Under the pieces are notes generated by a model. It was not told the DNA's origin, made no database searches, and saw only the letters and a program-made list of their open reading frames with translations. Positions 6,532-14,339 of a DNA stretch of 14,419 nucleotides are shown here, piece by piece. Position 1 is the stretch's first letter; every line of letters starts with the position of its first letter. Origin of the DNA: Anaerolineae bacterium. Lineage in GTDB: Bacteria > Chloroflexota > Anaerolineae > Aggregatilineales > Phototrophicaceae. Both the position numbers and the translations under genes were made by a program. Location: positions 1-14,419 of the forward strand of contig JAIOHO010000280.1 in the NCBI GenBank assembly GCA_019912905.1. The letters are read 5' to 3'.

Positions 6532-9000
6532 CTAGCCCTCACCATATAAAGTCCGGTAGATATTGTAAAATCCGTACATCCGCTGTACATACGCGCGCGT
6601 ACTGTCAATGGTGATGGTGGTCATAAACAGGTCCGGGTCGCCACCAGACAGGGACAGCCAATCCTGCGCCCGGCCCGGCCCGGCATTGTAACCCGCCAGC
6701 GCCGCCGGGACATTCTGATCGAAGCGGTCCAACTGTTCATCCAGATAGTAGGCCCCGAACGCGATACTGGCATATGGTCTGAACAGGTCGCTGTGTTTGT
6801 AATTCGGCCAGTTGAGTTGATTGGCGATATATTCCGCCGTACTGGGGATCACCTGAGTCAGCCCCTTTTCGCCTGCCGCAGCCGTCGCGTTGGCGTCAAA
6901 CAGGCTCTCCAGGCGCATCAGCGAGAACATCAGCAGCGGGTCGATTTCCCGTTCCTGGGCCACCTTGAGCACCACATCCAGATAATAGATCGGGTAGCGC
7001 AGCCGCGCAATGTAGGCCGGCGCATCCAGCGTGCCCACTTTGGCGAGGGTGATGATATTGGCCCCGGCGATCACCGACGCCTGATACGCCCCCCGACTGC
7101 GCAGGTCAATCGCTAACTGATAAGAAGCCAATCCATCATTCTTGTACGCTTCCAACAGGTCGCCAAACTCACTGCCTGCCTCGTCGAAGGCCGCGACCGC
7201 CCATAATTCACGCCCACGAATCAGGCGCGGGTCGGCTTCCAGCGCCGCAGACAGCGGCCACAGCGGTCCGGCCTGCTCAATGCCGAACGTCTGCCGCAGC
7301 CAATCTTCCGCCGCGTTCAGGTCCACCAGCGCATCATGCTGGAATTGATAGCGGGCCGGGGGTGCAAACGGAAGCCGATTTTCGACCAGGTCCTGCGCGC
7401 GGGCACTGTAATAGCCATCGGGCGCGGCCTGAACCGCCAGTCGCAGCGTCTCCTGCGCCGTGCTGTTATCGCCGCGCTGCAACGCCAGCCGCCCCACCCA
7501 CAGATAGGCCTCGGCCTGGGAATCGCCGCTGGCCGTCGATGCCAGCCGCGCATACAACTGCTCGGCGCGCGCCGTTTCGCCCAACTTGTAAGCCGCCGAA
7601 GCTGCCAGGAATAAGCCGCTGCGCGCCTGATCGGTATTGGGATAATCGTTCGCCAGGCGCTCGAAGGTCTGGCGCGATTCGGTCGGGCTGTCGTTGGTGC
7701 CGTACAGATACCCCGCTCGCCACAGCGCTTCGGCGGCGGTGTCCGTCAGATAGCCGTAATTATCAGCGATGAACAGGTAGCGCTCGATCGCGCCGGGAAT
7801 ATCGCCCAGCAGAAATTTCGTGCGCCCCTGCTCCAGCAGCGCCTCGCCAAACGACGGGTCCTGCGGATACTGGTCGATGATCGTCTGGAATGCCGTAACC
7901 GCCGCCGCCGAATTGCCCAGTTCGCGGTAGCACCGGCCCAGCATCAGGTGGAGTTCCGCCGGGATGACAGACAATTCATATTCCGTCGAGTAGGTATTGA
8001 GCGCATCGATGGCCCGTTCGTAATCGCCGTACAGATAACTCACCTTGCCGACCGTGAAGGAATCGAGTTCGACGCCCTGGTCCAGCAGCACCCGCATGGC
8101 ATCATAGGCCGGATTCGTCCCGATATACGTTTCGAACACCGACTGCATCCGCGCCAGGCCATTTTCCGCCTCCCCGCCATCCAGCAGGGCCTGGGCCGCC
8201 TCAAAGTCGATCGTGGCGCGGTAGGGGGCATTCTGCGCCACCGCCAGAATCGCATCATACTCGGCGACCGCGTCCGCCGTGCGCCCCACCGTGCGATAGA
8301 CCTGTGCTACTTTTTCGCGCAGCGCCAGCAGCGGCACCAGAGTGCGGTTGGCCTGGACCGCCTGCGTATAACTGTCCAGCGCCGGGTCGGTCTGTCCCAG
8401 GGCAAGCTGGGCATCCGCCACCCGCTCGTATGCGTAGCTGTCGATCAGGCCGGGACGCATGGTCAGGTACTGCTGGAAATCCGCAATCGCGTCACTCCAC
8501 TGCGACAGGCCCAGATAGGCATCGCCGCGCAGGAAATACGCCTGCGCCAGTTGGGAGTCCTGGGGATACTGGGTGATGAAGGTCGTCAGGGCGGTCACCG
8601 CACTGCTGAACAGGCCCTCACGCAGCGCGGCCTGCCCCAACCGGAAGGCGGCGGGGGCGGCATATTCCTGCGGAGCGTTCTGGCCGAGCACGGTCTGGTA
8701 AGTGCTGACTGCGTTCTCGTAATAGCCGTTGAGCAGGTAATTATCCGCCACTTGCAGGACCAGCGCCGGATCGACGGTGGGCGTGGGCGGCGGAGTCTCG
8801 GTCGGCACCGGCGACGGTTCCGGGGTCTGGGTGGCGGTCGCGTCCGGGGTCGCCGTGACGATGATTGTCTGCTGCTGGTTCAGGTTGCAGGCCGCCAGCA
8901 GCATCAAGGCGGCAGCGAGTGGAGCCAGCCTGTGGCGCAGGACCGCGCCGGTGCCGACCTGATCGTTGGGTGCGCTAAGATTGTGTTTTTGATCCATCAT
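6532..9000 (-). CDS. TPR-repeat lytic transglycosylase lipoprotein (Slt-like)
   Basis: This is a predicted membrane-anchored murein lytic transglycosylase of 822 residues that would cleave the MurNAc-GlcNAc bond of peptidoglycan. The N-terminus is a lipoprotein signal: Arg residues, a hydrophobic stretch, then the lipobox LLAAC with Cys38. A Thr/Pro-rich linker follows (about 48-72). A long series of TPR-like helical repeats (about 75-500, with motifs such as AYFLRGDAYLGLSQWSDAI) leads through a YYSARAQDLV element, as in Slt70, to a C-terminal SLT domain (about 680-815). The catalytic glutamate is Glu698 in LMRLES; GEKGLTQVIPST and AGYNAGPGRAQDW are also present. The frame is open 94 codons further upstream, but this only shadows the next gene. 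The MM start at 9000 precedes the signal peptide directly, and no Shine-Dalgarno is seen. Confidence 0.92.
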   Translation of the reverse strand: MMDQKHNLSAPNDQVGTGAVLRHRLAPLAAALMLLAACNLNQQQTIIVTATPDATATQTPEPSPVPTETPPPTPTVDPALVLQVADNYLLNGYYENAVSTYQTVLGQNAPQEYAAPAAFRLGQAALREGLFSSAVTALTTFITQYPQDSQLAQAYFLRGDAYLGLSQWSDAIADFQQYLTMRPGLIDSYAYERVADAQLALGQTDPALDSYTQAVQANRTLVPLLALREKVAQVYRTVGRTADAVAEYDAILAVAQNAPYRATIDFEAAQALLDGGEAENGLARMQSVFETYIGTNPAYDAMRVLLDQGVELDSFTVGKVSYLYGDYERAIDALNTYSTEYELSVIPAELHLMLGRCYRELGNSAAAVTAFQTIIDQYPQDPSFGEALLEQGRTKFLLGDIPGAIERYLFIADNYGYLTDTAAEALWRAGYLYGTNDSPTESRQTFERLANDYPNTDQARSGLFLAASAAYKLGETARAEQLYARLASTASGDSQAEAYLWVGRLALQRGDNSTAQETLRLAVQAAPDGYYSARAQDLVENRLPFAPPARYQFQHDALVDLNAAEDWLRQTFGIEQAGPLWPLSAALEADPRLIRGRELWAVAAFDEAGSEFGDLLEAYKNDGLASYQLAIDLRSRGAYQASVIAGANIITLAKVGTLDAPAYIARLRYPIYYLDVVLKVAQEREIDPLLMFSLMRLESLFDANATAAAGEKGLTQVIPSTAEYIANQLNWPNYKHSDLFRPYASIAFGAYYLDEQLDRFDQNVPAALAGYNAGPGRAQDWLSLSGGDPDLFMTTITIDSTRAYVQRMYGFYNIYRTLYGEG

Positions 9001-9007
9001 GGGCCGG

Positions 9008-9039
9008 ATTGTATCATGGCAGTGCAGGGGATTGTCCAA
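9008..9039 (-). promoter_or_regulatory. Candidate promoter of the transglycosylase gene, possibly leaderless
   Basis: On the minus strand TACAAT (9013-9008; 5 of 6 matches) lies only 7 bases before the ATG at 9000. TTGGAC (9039-9034) lies 20 bases upstream of it, a longer spacing than ideal. Initiation about 7 bases past the -10 would place the 5' end at or next to the start codon. The bases between (CCGGCCC) hold no Shine-Dalgarno, which fits a leaderless message. The -10 is plausible; the -35 is weak. Confidence 0.4.
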
Positions 9040-9052
9040 TGCTAAACCAACG

Positions 9053-9532
9053 CTAACCCGACGGCGGCTCCAGGTCACCGGCCAGCCAGGGCATCCCATA
9101 GCCGACCACCAGATAACCGGCCTCGGCCAGCGCCTTGCCCAGTTCGTCCGTCCCGCGAAACTCCCACCAGTGGTCCGCTGACGGCAGGATGCCCACTCCA
9201 AAATCTTCGACCACCAGGGCTGCCAGTTCGCGCCGGGCTGCGTCAGGATGATCGGTCGGCGCGTAGGGTGCAGGCTGATCACTGCGGATCAACGTCACGC
9301 GGAAGCGCGAGGGCTGACCGGAGACCCATTCGTTGTCGGCATAAGTGAGCAGTTGAAATTCGATGAAACCATACAATCCACCGTCCAGGACTTTGGAAAA
9401 GCGGAAGCGTCCTCCGGCCCACTGCACCGGCTGTTCGTCGAGCGCGTAGCCCGCTGCCGTAAACGCCTGCCCCACCACGGTGAGCAGCAGCAGCCGAAAA
9501 TAATCCTGAGCGGACTGGCGTTGGTCGGTCAT
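9053..9532 (-). CDS. Conserved-looking protein of unknown function, coupled to the exonuclease
   Basis: This is a 159-residue soluble protein with no signal peptide or membrane segment. I do not recognise a family. The middle is beta-rich (FRFSKVLDGGLYGFIEFQLL), followed by an Arg/Pro-rich loop. The C-terminal part has WWEFRGTDELGKALAEAGYL and then YGMPWLAG. The general shape, a beta sheet followed by a helix and a G-x-P-W end, loosely recalls DUF4304-like proteins, but that is only an impression. The ATG at 9532 shares its A with the TGA of the exonuclease gene (TGATG), which argues for translational coupling and a related or stoichiometric role. The frame could also start at the TTG one codon earlier. 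The coding-like composition and operon position make it a real gene. Confidence 0.75.
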   Translation of the reverse strand: MTDQRQSAQDYFRLLLLTVVGQAFTAAGYALDEQPVQWAGGRFRFSKVLDGGLYGFIEFQLLTYADNEWVSGQPSRFRVTLIRSDQPAPYAPTDHPDAARRELAALVVEDFGVGILPSADHWWEFRGTDELGKALAEAGYLVVGYGMPWLAGDLEPPSG

Positions 9533-10113
9533 CAATCCAGAATATCCTCGCCGTACTGTTGGAACATCGCCCGCAGCAATCGCGCCGTATTGAAGGCATC
9601 GTCTACCCCGCGATGCACGGTGCCTTCGTAGGACAGATCCATCAGCGCCAGGGCTTTCATCAGGCCGACCTGATGCGCTTTGACCGAGCGATCCGTGCGC
9701 TGGGCCAGGGCGAAGGCGCGGCGCAGATCATAATGCCGAGCGCTGAAGGGATAATCGACCTGAAAGCTGGCACACTGCTGCTCAAACAGATGCCGGTCGT
9801 CCCGCCCCCAACTGGCCCAGGCCACATGGCGCGAGTCATATTCCCGGCGCAGCAGATCACAAGCAGCTTCAAACAACAGGCCCTGCGCGGCCATCTCCGG
9901 CGTGATCGAGGTCAACCGCGTGCAGAACGGACTGATTTTGGAGCGCTGCGGCTGAACGAGAATACTGCGCGCTTCGAGCGGCTCCTCCTGACCCGGTTCC
10001 AGCAAACACACGCCGATTTCGATGATTTCATTCTGCTCGCCGGGCGGCGGATGCCCGCGCCAGCAGCTTGCTTCGACGTCGATAACCAGCAGTTGACCAT
10101 TCAAAGAATGCAT
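9532..10113 (-). CDS. DEDDh-family 3'-5' exonuclease
   Basis: This is a 193-residue RNase T/DnaQ-fold exonuclease, expected to remove nucleotides from 3' ends of RNA or DNA using two metal ions. The catalytic set is complete: Asp12 and Glu14 in VIDVEAS, Asp105/Asp106 in WGRDDRHLF, and the HxxxxD pair His167 and Asp172 in HRGVDDAFNTA. The segment ISPFCTRLTSITPEM (60-74) resembles the ERI1/KapD branch of the superfamily, which acts on structured RNA in eukaryotes; bacterial members are little characterised. It is a single domain without polymerase, helicase or RNA-binding fusions. AGGA (10123-10120) sits 6 bases before the ATG at 10113. The gap to the upstream acetyltransferase gene is 8 bp, and the following gene overlaps by one base, so it belongs to a compact operon. 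The substrate is not predictable from sequence. Confidence 0.9.
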   Translation of the reverse strand: MHSLNGQLLVIDVEASCWRGHPPPGEQNEIIEIGVCLLEPGQEEPLEARSILVQPQRSKISPFCTRLTSITPEMAAQGLLFEAACDLLRREYDSRHVAWASWGRDDRHLFEQQCASFQVDYPFSARHYDLRRAFALAQRTDRSVKAHQVGLMKALALMDLSYEGTVHRGVDDAFNTARLLRAMFQQYGEDILD

Positions 10114-10121
10114 CCATAATC

Positions 10122-11432
10122 CTACGAGACCGGCAGCAGGCGTGATGGCTTGACCGGAAACAGCGTGTGCAGCAGGACTTCTGCCTTAGCCGAGGCGAAA
10201 CATTCTGGGAGCACATGCTGCAACTCATCCAGAGTGCGATAGCCGAACACGATACTCAAAAAGGTTCCCCAGGGAACACCGGCATGACAGCGATCTCGCT
10301 CCGCGAGTGTGCGCAATTGTAGGTCCTCTGCCTGGACGATGCAACCATGATCAAACTCCACCCTCAGGCCGGTCAGATCGAAGAAGTTGATCAGCAGCTC
10401 GCCGGTGTAACGATGCGCGCCGGAATGCAGCAGCCGCTGTTGCAGTACCGGCTTGATGTCCATCATCAGCCGTGCTGGGCTGGCCGCGCGCAAATACCAG
10501 GCATAATGCCGGCGGTTCACCCGAGCCGCGTTGGTCCGATCCAGCAGCATCGTCAGGGCTTCAGGCTGGCCGCTGTCAAAGGCGATGTGAATCGGCATCC
10601 GGTCGTGGTACTGGACCTGGGCATAGGCCCGGATGCCTCGCAGCACATCGTCGTAGGTTTGCAGATAGGATGCCTGGTTGCCGACGATATAGGCCAAACA
10701 CACGAGCAGCGGCGACTCGCCCATGCGATGCAGCGCCACATACCCCACGCCCGTGCCGTCGGTGTCTTCAATCACCTGAAGGGTTTGCTGCGGCCTGAAC
10801 AGCACCTGCTTCCACAGCGCCGGACGGTCTCGCCGGACACTGAGGCTGAACTGCGGAGCCACGTACCTATCCCACGCATCGAGCAGCGGAAAGTCCGCCT
10901 CGGTCACCGGGCGCAGCGTGTACTGCTCCGGTTCTCCTGACGGCACTGAGGTCAGCGGAACGGTCGCGTGCCTGCCCAGATCGACCGCCATGACGTAGCC
11001 AAACTTGCGGTAGAAATGCGGGATACCGGTGATACCCTGGATGTTGTGGCCGAGCGCCGCGCTGCGTTCGTGCACCGCGTCCATCACCGCGCGGATCAGG
11101 CCGCGATTGCGGTAGTCGGGATGCGTGGCGACGACTTCCGGGCGACCTGCGGGCAGATCGACCGTTTCGTAACGCCAGGTCTGCGGAATCAGGATGGTGG
11201 CCGAAACAATCCGATCATCGCAGGCCGGGTCCACCACCACGAAACAATCCGCATCCGTGACGGTCGGGTGATCTCCAGACAGCATATTCTCGATCCACAG
11301 ATTGCCGTCGGCCTGCCATTCCTTTTGCTGGCCGAAGACAAGCTCATAAAACGACGGTAGACGGTCACGGTCGTGGGAATAGCCCTCGCTGAGCGAACGC
11401 AGAATCAAGCCATCAGGCAGTATTTTTTGCAT
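10122..11432 (-). CDS. Eis-like GNAT N-acetyltransferase with C-terminal SCP2-like domain
   Basis: This 436-residue protein should transfer an acetyl group from acetyl-CoA to an amine. The first GNAT domain carries the acetyl-CoA-binding signature VVATHPDYRNRGLIRAVM (100-117, with the R-x-x-G loop), followed by GIPHFYRKFGY (136-146), typical of the Eis-like branch. A second, degenerate GNAT-like half occupies about 165-320, and the last ~110 residues look like the sterol-carrier-like domain seen in Eis proteins. Mycobacterial Eis acetylates aminoglycosides and other amines, but similarity alone does not establish drug modification. The frame extends 42 codons upstream of the chosen start. I prefer the ATG at 11432 because AGGA (11444-11441) sits 8 bases before it; the ATG at 11438 would be too close. 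It is followed after 8 bp by the exonuclease gene. Confidence 0.85.
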   Translation of the reverse strand: MQKILPDGLILRSLSEGYSHDRDRLPSFYELVFGQQKEWQADGNLWIENMLSGDHPTVTDADCFVVVDPACDDRIVSATILIPQTWRYETVDLPAGRPEVVATHPDYRNRGLIRAVMDAVHERSAALGHNIQGITGIPHFYRKFGYVMAVDLGRHATVPLTSVPSGEPEQYTLRPVTEADFPLLDAWDRYVAPQFSLSVRRDRPALWKQVLFRPQQTLQVIEDTDGTGVGYVALHRMGESPLLVCLAYIVGNQASYLQTYDDVLRGIRAYAQVQYHDRMPIHIAFDSGQPEALTMLLDRTNAARVNRRHYAWYLRAASPARLMMDIKPVLQQRLLHSGAHRYTGELLINFFDLTGLRVEFDHGCIVQAEDLQLRTLAERDRCHAGVPWGTFLSIVFGYRTLDELQHVLPECFASAKAEVLLHTLFPVKPSRLLPVS

Positions 11433-11440
11433 AGTCATTT

Positions 11441-11444
11441 TCCT
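11441..11444 (-). promoter_or_regulatory. Ribosome binding site deciding the acetyltransferase start
   Basis: AGGA on the minus strand lies 8 bases before the ATG at 11432 and only 2 bases before the in-frame ATG at 11438. This favours the downstream ATG and removes the apparent overlap with the yyaL-like gene. Confidence 0.5.
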
Positions 11445-11508
11445 GACACAGAAATACCGCCTCAGTTTAGCATGAACCCTTATGAACCGTCCATGACTTT
11501 TAACTGCT

Positions 11509-13575
11509 TTACAGTGGATGAGTATCCCGTAGACTACGGAGCAGGCCGCGCATTGCATCCGGTGTCGTGACCGGCATGGCGCAGGCGAAATTGCGGCACA
11601 CGTAGACGGTCGGGGTGCTGCCCCGCATCAGCCGGTCGTTTAACAGCGGAATGGTCATTACACTTCCGGCATCGGTTTCGGCCAGGGCGGTGATGGTGTT
11701 GGGCCGATACACATCCCGCACGACGCACAGCAGAGCCTGGGTTCGATCATCATCGACCGGGCCAACGATGGCGACCTCCTGCTGCCCGCTCACCAGCATA
11801 TCGACCGCGCTCAGCGATTCACCAAACGCCTGGGGATACTGGCGCAGCGCTTCCGTGAGCAGCCGCAGCGCACCCACCGCCGCCTGCTCATAGCGCGCCT
11901 CGCCGGTATACGCCGCCAGCCGCAGCAGTTGGCGCGTCATCATGGCGCTGCCGGAAGGCGTGGCATTGTCCTGCACATTGCGCGGGCGCACGATCAGCGC
12001 TTCGTGATCGTCGCTGGTATCGAAAAAGCCGCCATCTTCCGCCGCGAAATGCGCCAGAACGTGATCAGCCAGCGCGCGCGCCGCCGTGAACCAGCCCTCC
12101 GCAAAGGTCGTCTGGTACAGTTCCAGCAGGCCGTCGATCAGGTTGGCGTAATCTTCCAGATACGCATTGAGCTTGGCCTCACCGTCTTTGTAGGTGCGCA
12201 GCAGGCGACCATCCTCAGCCCACATTTCCCGCAGTAGAAACTCGCCGCTGCGGACCGCCGCCGCGCGATAATCGTCCCGGTCGAGCACGCGTGCAGCTTC
12301 CGCCAGACTCGCCAGCAGCATGCCGTTCCAGGCCGTCAGAATCTTGTCGTCCAGGCCGGGATGCACCCGCTGAGTCCGAGCGGCAAACAGCGTGTCTTTG
12401 ATCACCGCCAGCCGCTCCAGCAGGGCCGCCTCGGTCAGGTCCAACCGGTCGGCAATCACAGCATCCTCATTGGGCACATGGAGGATATTGGCCCCCTCGA
12501 AGTTGCCGCCGGGCGTCGCCCCCCAGTATTCCACCGCCAGATCCGCGTCGGCCTCATCCAGCAGGTCGTACAGGTCTTCCTGATACCAGACGAAAAACTT
12601 GCCTTCCTCGCCTTCGCTGTCGGCATCGGTCGTACTGTAGAATGCCCCTTCCGCGCTGGTCATCTCGCGCAGGAGGTAATCGTAGACGTCCTCCGCGATT
12701 CGCCTGAAGAACGGATCGCTGGTGATCTGCCAGGCATGCAGGTAGACACGGCTGAGCTGGGCATTATCGTAGAGCATCTTCTCGAAATGCGGCACCAGCC
12801 AGATGGCATCGACGCTGTAGCGGTGAAAGCCGCCACCGATCTGGTCGTAGATGCCGCCGCGCGCCATCTGCGTCAGGGTAAACGTCACCGCCCGCAGAGC
12901 CTCGGTATCGCCGCTGCGGGCGTAGGTGCGCAGCAGGAATTCGAGGTTCATCGGCTGTGGGAATTTGGGGGCGCTACCGAAGCCGCCGCGCTGCGAGTCG
13001 AAATTGCGCAGGATGCCCCGCGCCGCCGCGTCAAGCAAGTCGGCGTTCAACGCACTTGCTTCGCCGCCGATGCCGAGCACGTCGCGGTCCAGCGTTTCGG
13101 TAAGGGCCTGCGCCGATTGTTCGACTTCTGCGCGCCGCTTCTGATAGGCTTCGGAGACACCCACCAGCACCTGCCGGAAAGCGGGCATGTTGAAGCGCGG
13201 TTCGCGCGGGAAGTAGGTGCCGCCGTAGAAGGGCCGACCATCGGGCAGCAAAAACACCGTCATCGGCCAGCCGCCCTGCCCGGTCAGTGTTTGCACCGCC
13301 TGCATGTAGATGTCGTCCACGTCCGGGCGTTCTTCGCGGTCCACTTTGATGTTGATGAACAAGTCGTTCATCATCTGGGCGGTGGGAGCATGCTCGAAGC
13401 TTTCGTGCGCCATGACGTGGCACCAGTGACAGGCGCTGTAGCCGACACTCAACAGGATGGGCTTATCCTCGGCGCGCGCCTTTTCGAAGGCTTCGTCACC
13501 CCAGGCATACCAATCGACGGGATTCTCGCGGTGCTGCCATAGATAGGGGCTGGTTTCGTATTGGAGTCGATTCAT
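11509..13575 (-). CDS. yyaL: YyaL/SPATA20-type thioredoxin-fold protein (DUF255)
   Basis: This 688-residue cytosolic protein matches the length of Bacillus YyaL. An N-terminal thioredoxin-like DUF255 domain (about 1-165) is recognised by SPYLWQHRENPVDWYAWG, the active-site-like Cys49-His-Trp-Cys52 in SACHWCHVMAHESF, VDREERPDVDDIYM and GQGGWPMTVFLLPDGRPFYG with TYFPRE. A long alpha-helical portion follows, expected to form an (alpha/alpha)6 barrel like N-acylglucosamine 2-epimerases; YDQIGGGFHRYSVD, PHFEKMLYDNAQL and DDKILTAWNGMLL are all typical. The C-terminus has a second cysteine pair (Cys660, Cys665 in YVCRNFACAMP), also usual for the family. The molecular role is unsettled; redox or sugar-related functions have been suggested. 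The ATG at 13575 has only a weak AGG upstream. The next gene starts 76 bp downstream. Confidence 0.95.
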   Translation of the reverse strand: MNRLQYETSPYLWQHRENPVDWYAWGDEAFEKARAEDKPILLSVGYSACHWCHVMAHESFEHAPTAQMMNDLFINIKVDREERPDVDDIYMQAVQTLTGQGGWPMTVFLLPDGRPFYGGTYFPREPRFNMPAFRQVLVGVSEAYQKRRAEVEQSAQALTETLDRDVLGIGGEASALNADLLDAAARGILRNFDSQRGGFGSAPKFPQPMNLEFLLRTYARSGDTEALRAVTFTLTQMARGGIYDQIGGGFHRYSVDAIWLVPHFEKMLYDNAQLSRVYLHAWQITSDPFFRRIAEDVYDYLLREMTSAEGAFYSTTDADSEGEEGKFFVWYQEDLYDLLDEADADLAVEYWGATPGGNFEGANILHVPNEDAVIADRLDLTEAALLERLAVIKDTLFAARTQRVHPGLDDKILTAWNGMLLASLAEAARVLDRDDYRAAAVRSGEFLLREMWAEDGRLLRTYKDGEAKLNAYLEDYANLIDGLLELYQTTFAEGWFTAARALADHVLAHFAAEDGGFFDTSDDHEALIVRPRNVQDNATPSGSAMMTRQLLRLAAYTGEARYEQAAVGALRLLTEALRQYPQAFGESLSAVDMLVSGQQEVAIVGPVDDDRTQALLCVVRDVYRPNTITALAETDAGSVMTIPLLNDRLMRGSTPTVYVCRNFACAMPVTTPDAMRGLLRSLRDTHPL

Positions 13576-13612
13576 GCGCCTGTTCCGGGTGAATTTTGCT
13601 GATAAGGATCAA

Positions 13613-13645
13613 GTTTATCGCGGCCAGCCCGAAAAATAAACCGCG
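13613..13645. repeat. Interleaved inverted repeats upstream of the yyaL-like gene
   Basis: GTTTAT (13613-13618) pairs with ATAAAC (13636-13641), and CGCGG (13619-13623) pairs with CCGCG (13641-13645). The two stems cannot form together because their arms cross. They lie 38-70 bp upstream of the yyaL-like ATG, in the 136-bp gap after the 185-residue gene, where promoter or operator elements are expected. I found no convincing -35/-10 pair here. Confidence 0.25.
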
Positions 13646-13686
13646 CACTTGACGGCTACAGGCGTCCTCATCCGGTCACGGAGCGG

Positions 13687-13702
13687 GGTCCCGTTCGAGA
13701 CC
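13687..13702. terminator. Imperfect 16-bp palindrome just after the 185-residue gene
   Basis: GGTC (13687-13690) and GACC (13699-13702) frame an inner CG-TT-CG, with one mismatched pair between them. It lies about 10 bases beyond the minus-strand stop of the 185-residue gene. It may help end transcription, but the stem is short and no T-run follows. Confidence 0.2.
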
Positions 13703-13711
13703 AATGCGAAC

Positions 13712-14269
13712 TCACCAACCGCGCTTCGAGGGGATGGTCTCATCCGAGGGGGGCCTCGAAATCCACAGCGACTCCAGCCAATCCAGCAGTTCGCCCATCA
13801 CATCCGGGGTGACGCGCGCCGCAGCCTCGAAGTTGTTGGAGGAAAAGGCGTACAGGTTGGTGTAATACTGGTGCGCCACCGCAATCAGGTAATCGCTGTT
13901 CCAGCGGGTCGGCCCCCACAGGAAAGCCGGGCTGCTGTTCGGGCTGCGGATCAGTTCGAGCCAGCGTGCCCGCTGCCCCGTGCCAATGTCCACCAGCGAG
14001 AATTTCAGTGCCAGCATCGACCGTGCCGTAAAGACGAAGTCCATCTGGTCGCCGCCCCGCAGGACATCGACCCGCAGCGCTGCGGCACCGTCCTGGGTCG
14101 TCAGCATGGCCGTGCCAAAGGAGGCATCGAGCCGCCGGGCCTTCAGTGCCGACAGCACTGCCATGGCATGAAAGCGGCTGTTGAGTTCCCCGTCCAGGTC
14201 GATGTCGCCGTCAAAATGGCGCTGGAGAATCCACGGCGCGGGATGGACTTCGGTAGGCTTCACGGACAT
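13712..14269 (-). CDS. Unrecognised 185-residue protein
   Basis: I do not recognise this protein. It is soluble-looking, with no signal peptide or membrane segment. The N-terminal third includes APWILQRHFDGDIDLDGEL. A beta-rich centre follows (RLDASFGTAMLTTQDGAAAL and GGDQMDFVFTARSMLALKFSLVD). The C-terminal part is rich in aromatics (AFLWGPTRWNSDYL, AHQYYTNLYAF), followed by a helix ending in LLDWLESLW and a charged tail. GGGAG (14280-14276) lies 6 bases before the ATG at 14269, and a promoter candidate sits about 40 bp upstream, so the gene is well supported even without a family. The 136-bp gap to the yyaL-like gene and its own promoter make it probably monocistronic. The regular mix of strands and helices suggests a compact single domain; its function is unknown. 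Confidence 0.75.
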   Translation of the reverse strand: MSVKPTEVHPAPWILQRHFDGDIDLDGELNSRFHAMAVLSALKARRLDASFGTAMLTTQDGAAALRVDVLRGGDQMDFVFTARSMLALKFSLVDIGTGQRARWLELIRSPNSSPAFLWGPTRWNSDYLIAVAHQYYTNLYAFSSNNFEAAARVTPDVMGELLDWLESLWISRPPSDETIPSKRGW

Positions 14270-14310
14270 ATCCGGCTCCCAACTGGCGGATAGGCTTCGT
14301 CAATACATTG

Positions 14311-14339
14311 ATTATGCGGCCTTTCAAAGACGGGCACAA
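14311..14339 (-). promoter_or_regulatory. Candidate promoter of the 185-residue gene
   Basis: On the minus strand TTGTGC (14339-14334) and CATAAT (14316-14311; 5 of 6 matches to TATAAT) are separated by exactly 17 bases. The -10 lies about 41 bases before the ATG at 14269 and a good GGGAG precedes that ATG. The -35 matches at only three positions. Confidence 0.45.

Noticed and set aside
7948..9045. 365-codon plus-strand frame over the transglycosylase
   Set aside because: It is an antisense shadow: Arg/Gly/His/Gln-rich, no motifs, and fully covered by the transglycosylase TPR region.
9001..9282. 94-residue N-terminal extension of the transglycosylase frame
   Set aside because: It would overlap the 159-residue gene and put the lipoprotein signal peptide in the interior; the ATGATG at 9000 is directly before the signal.
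11445..11500. GGTTCAT direct repeat on the minus strand and weak -10-like TAAACT between the yyaL-like and acetyltransferase genes
   Set aside because: There are two short copies 11 bp apart and no matching -35; they are too weak to call a promoter or operator.
12361..13542. 393-codon plus-strand frame over the yyaL-like gene
   Set aside because: It is an antisense shadow of a gene with unmistakable family motifs; its own translation shows no domain.
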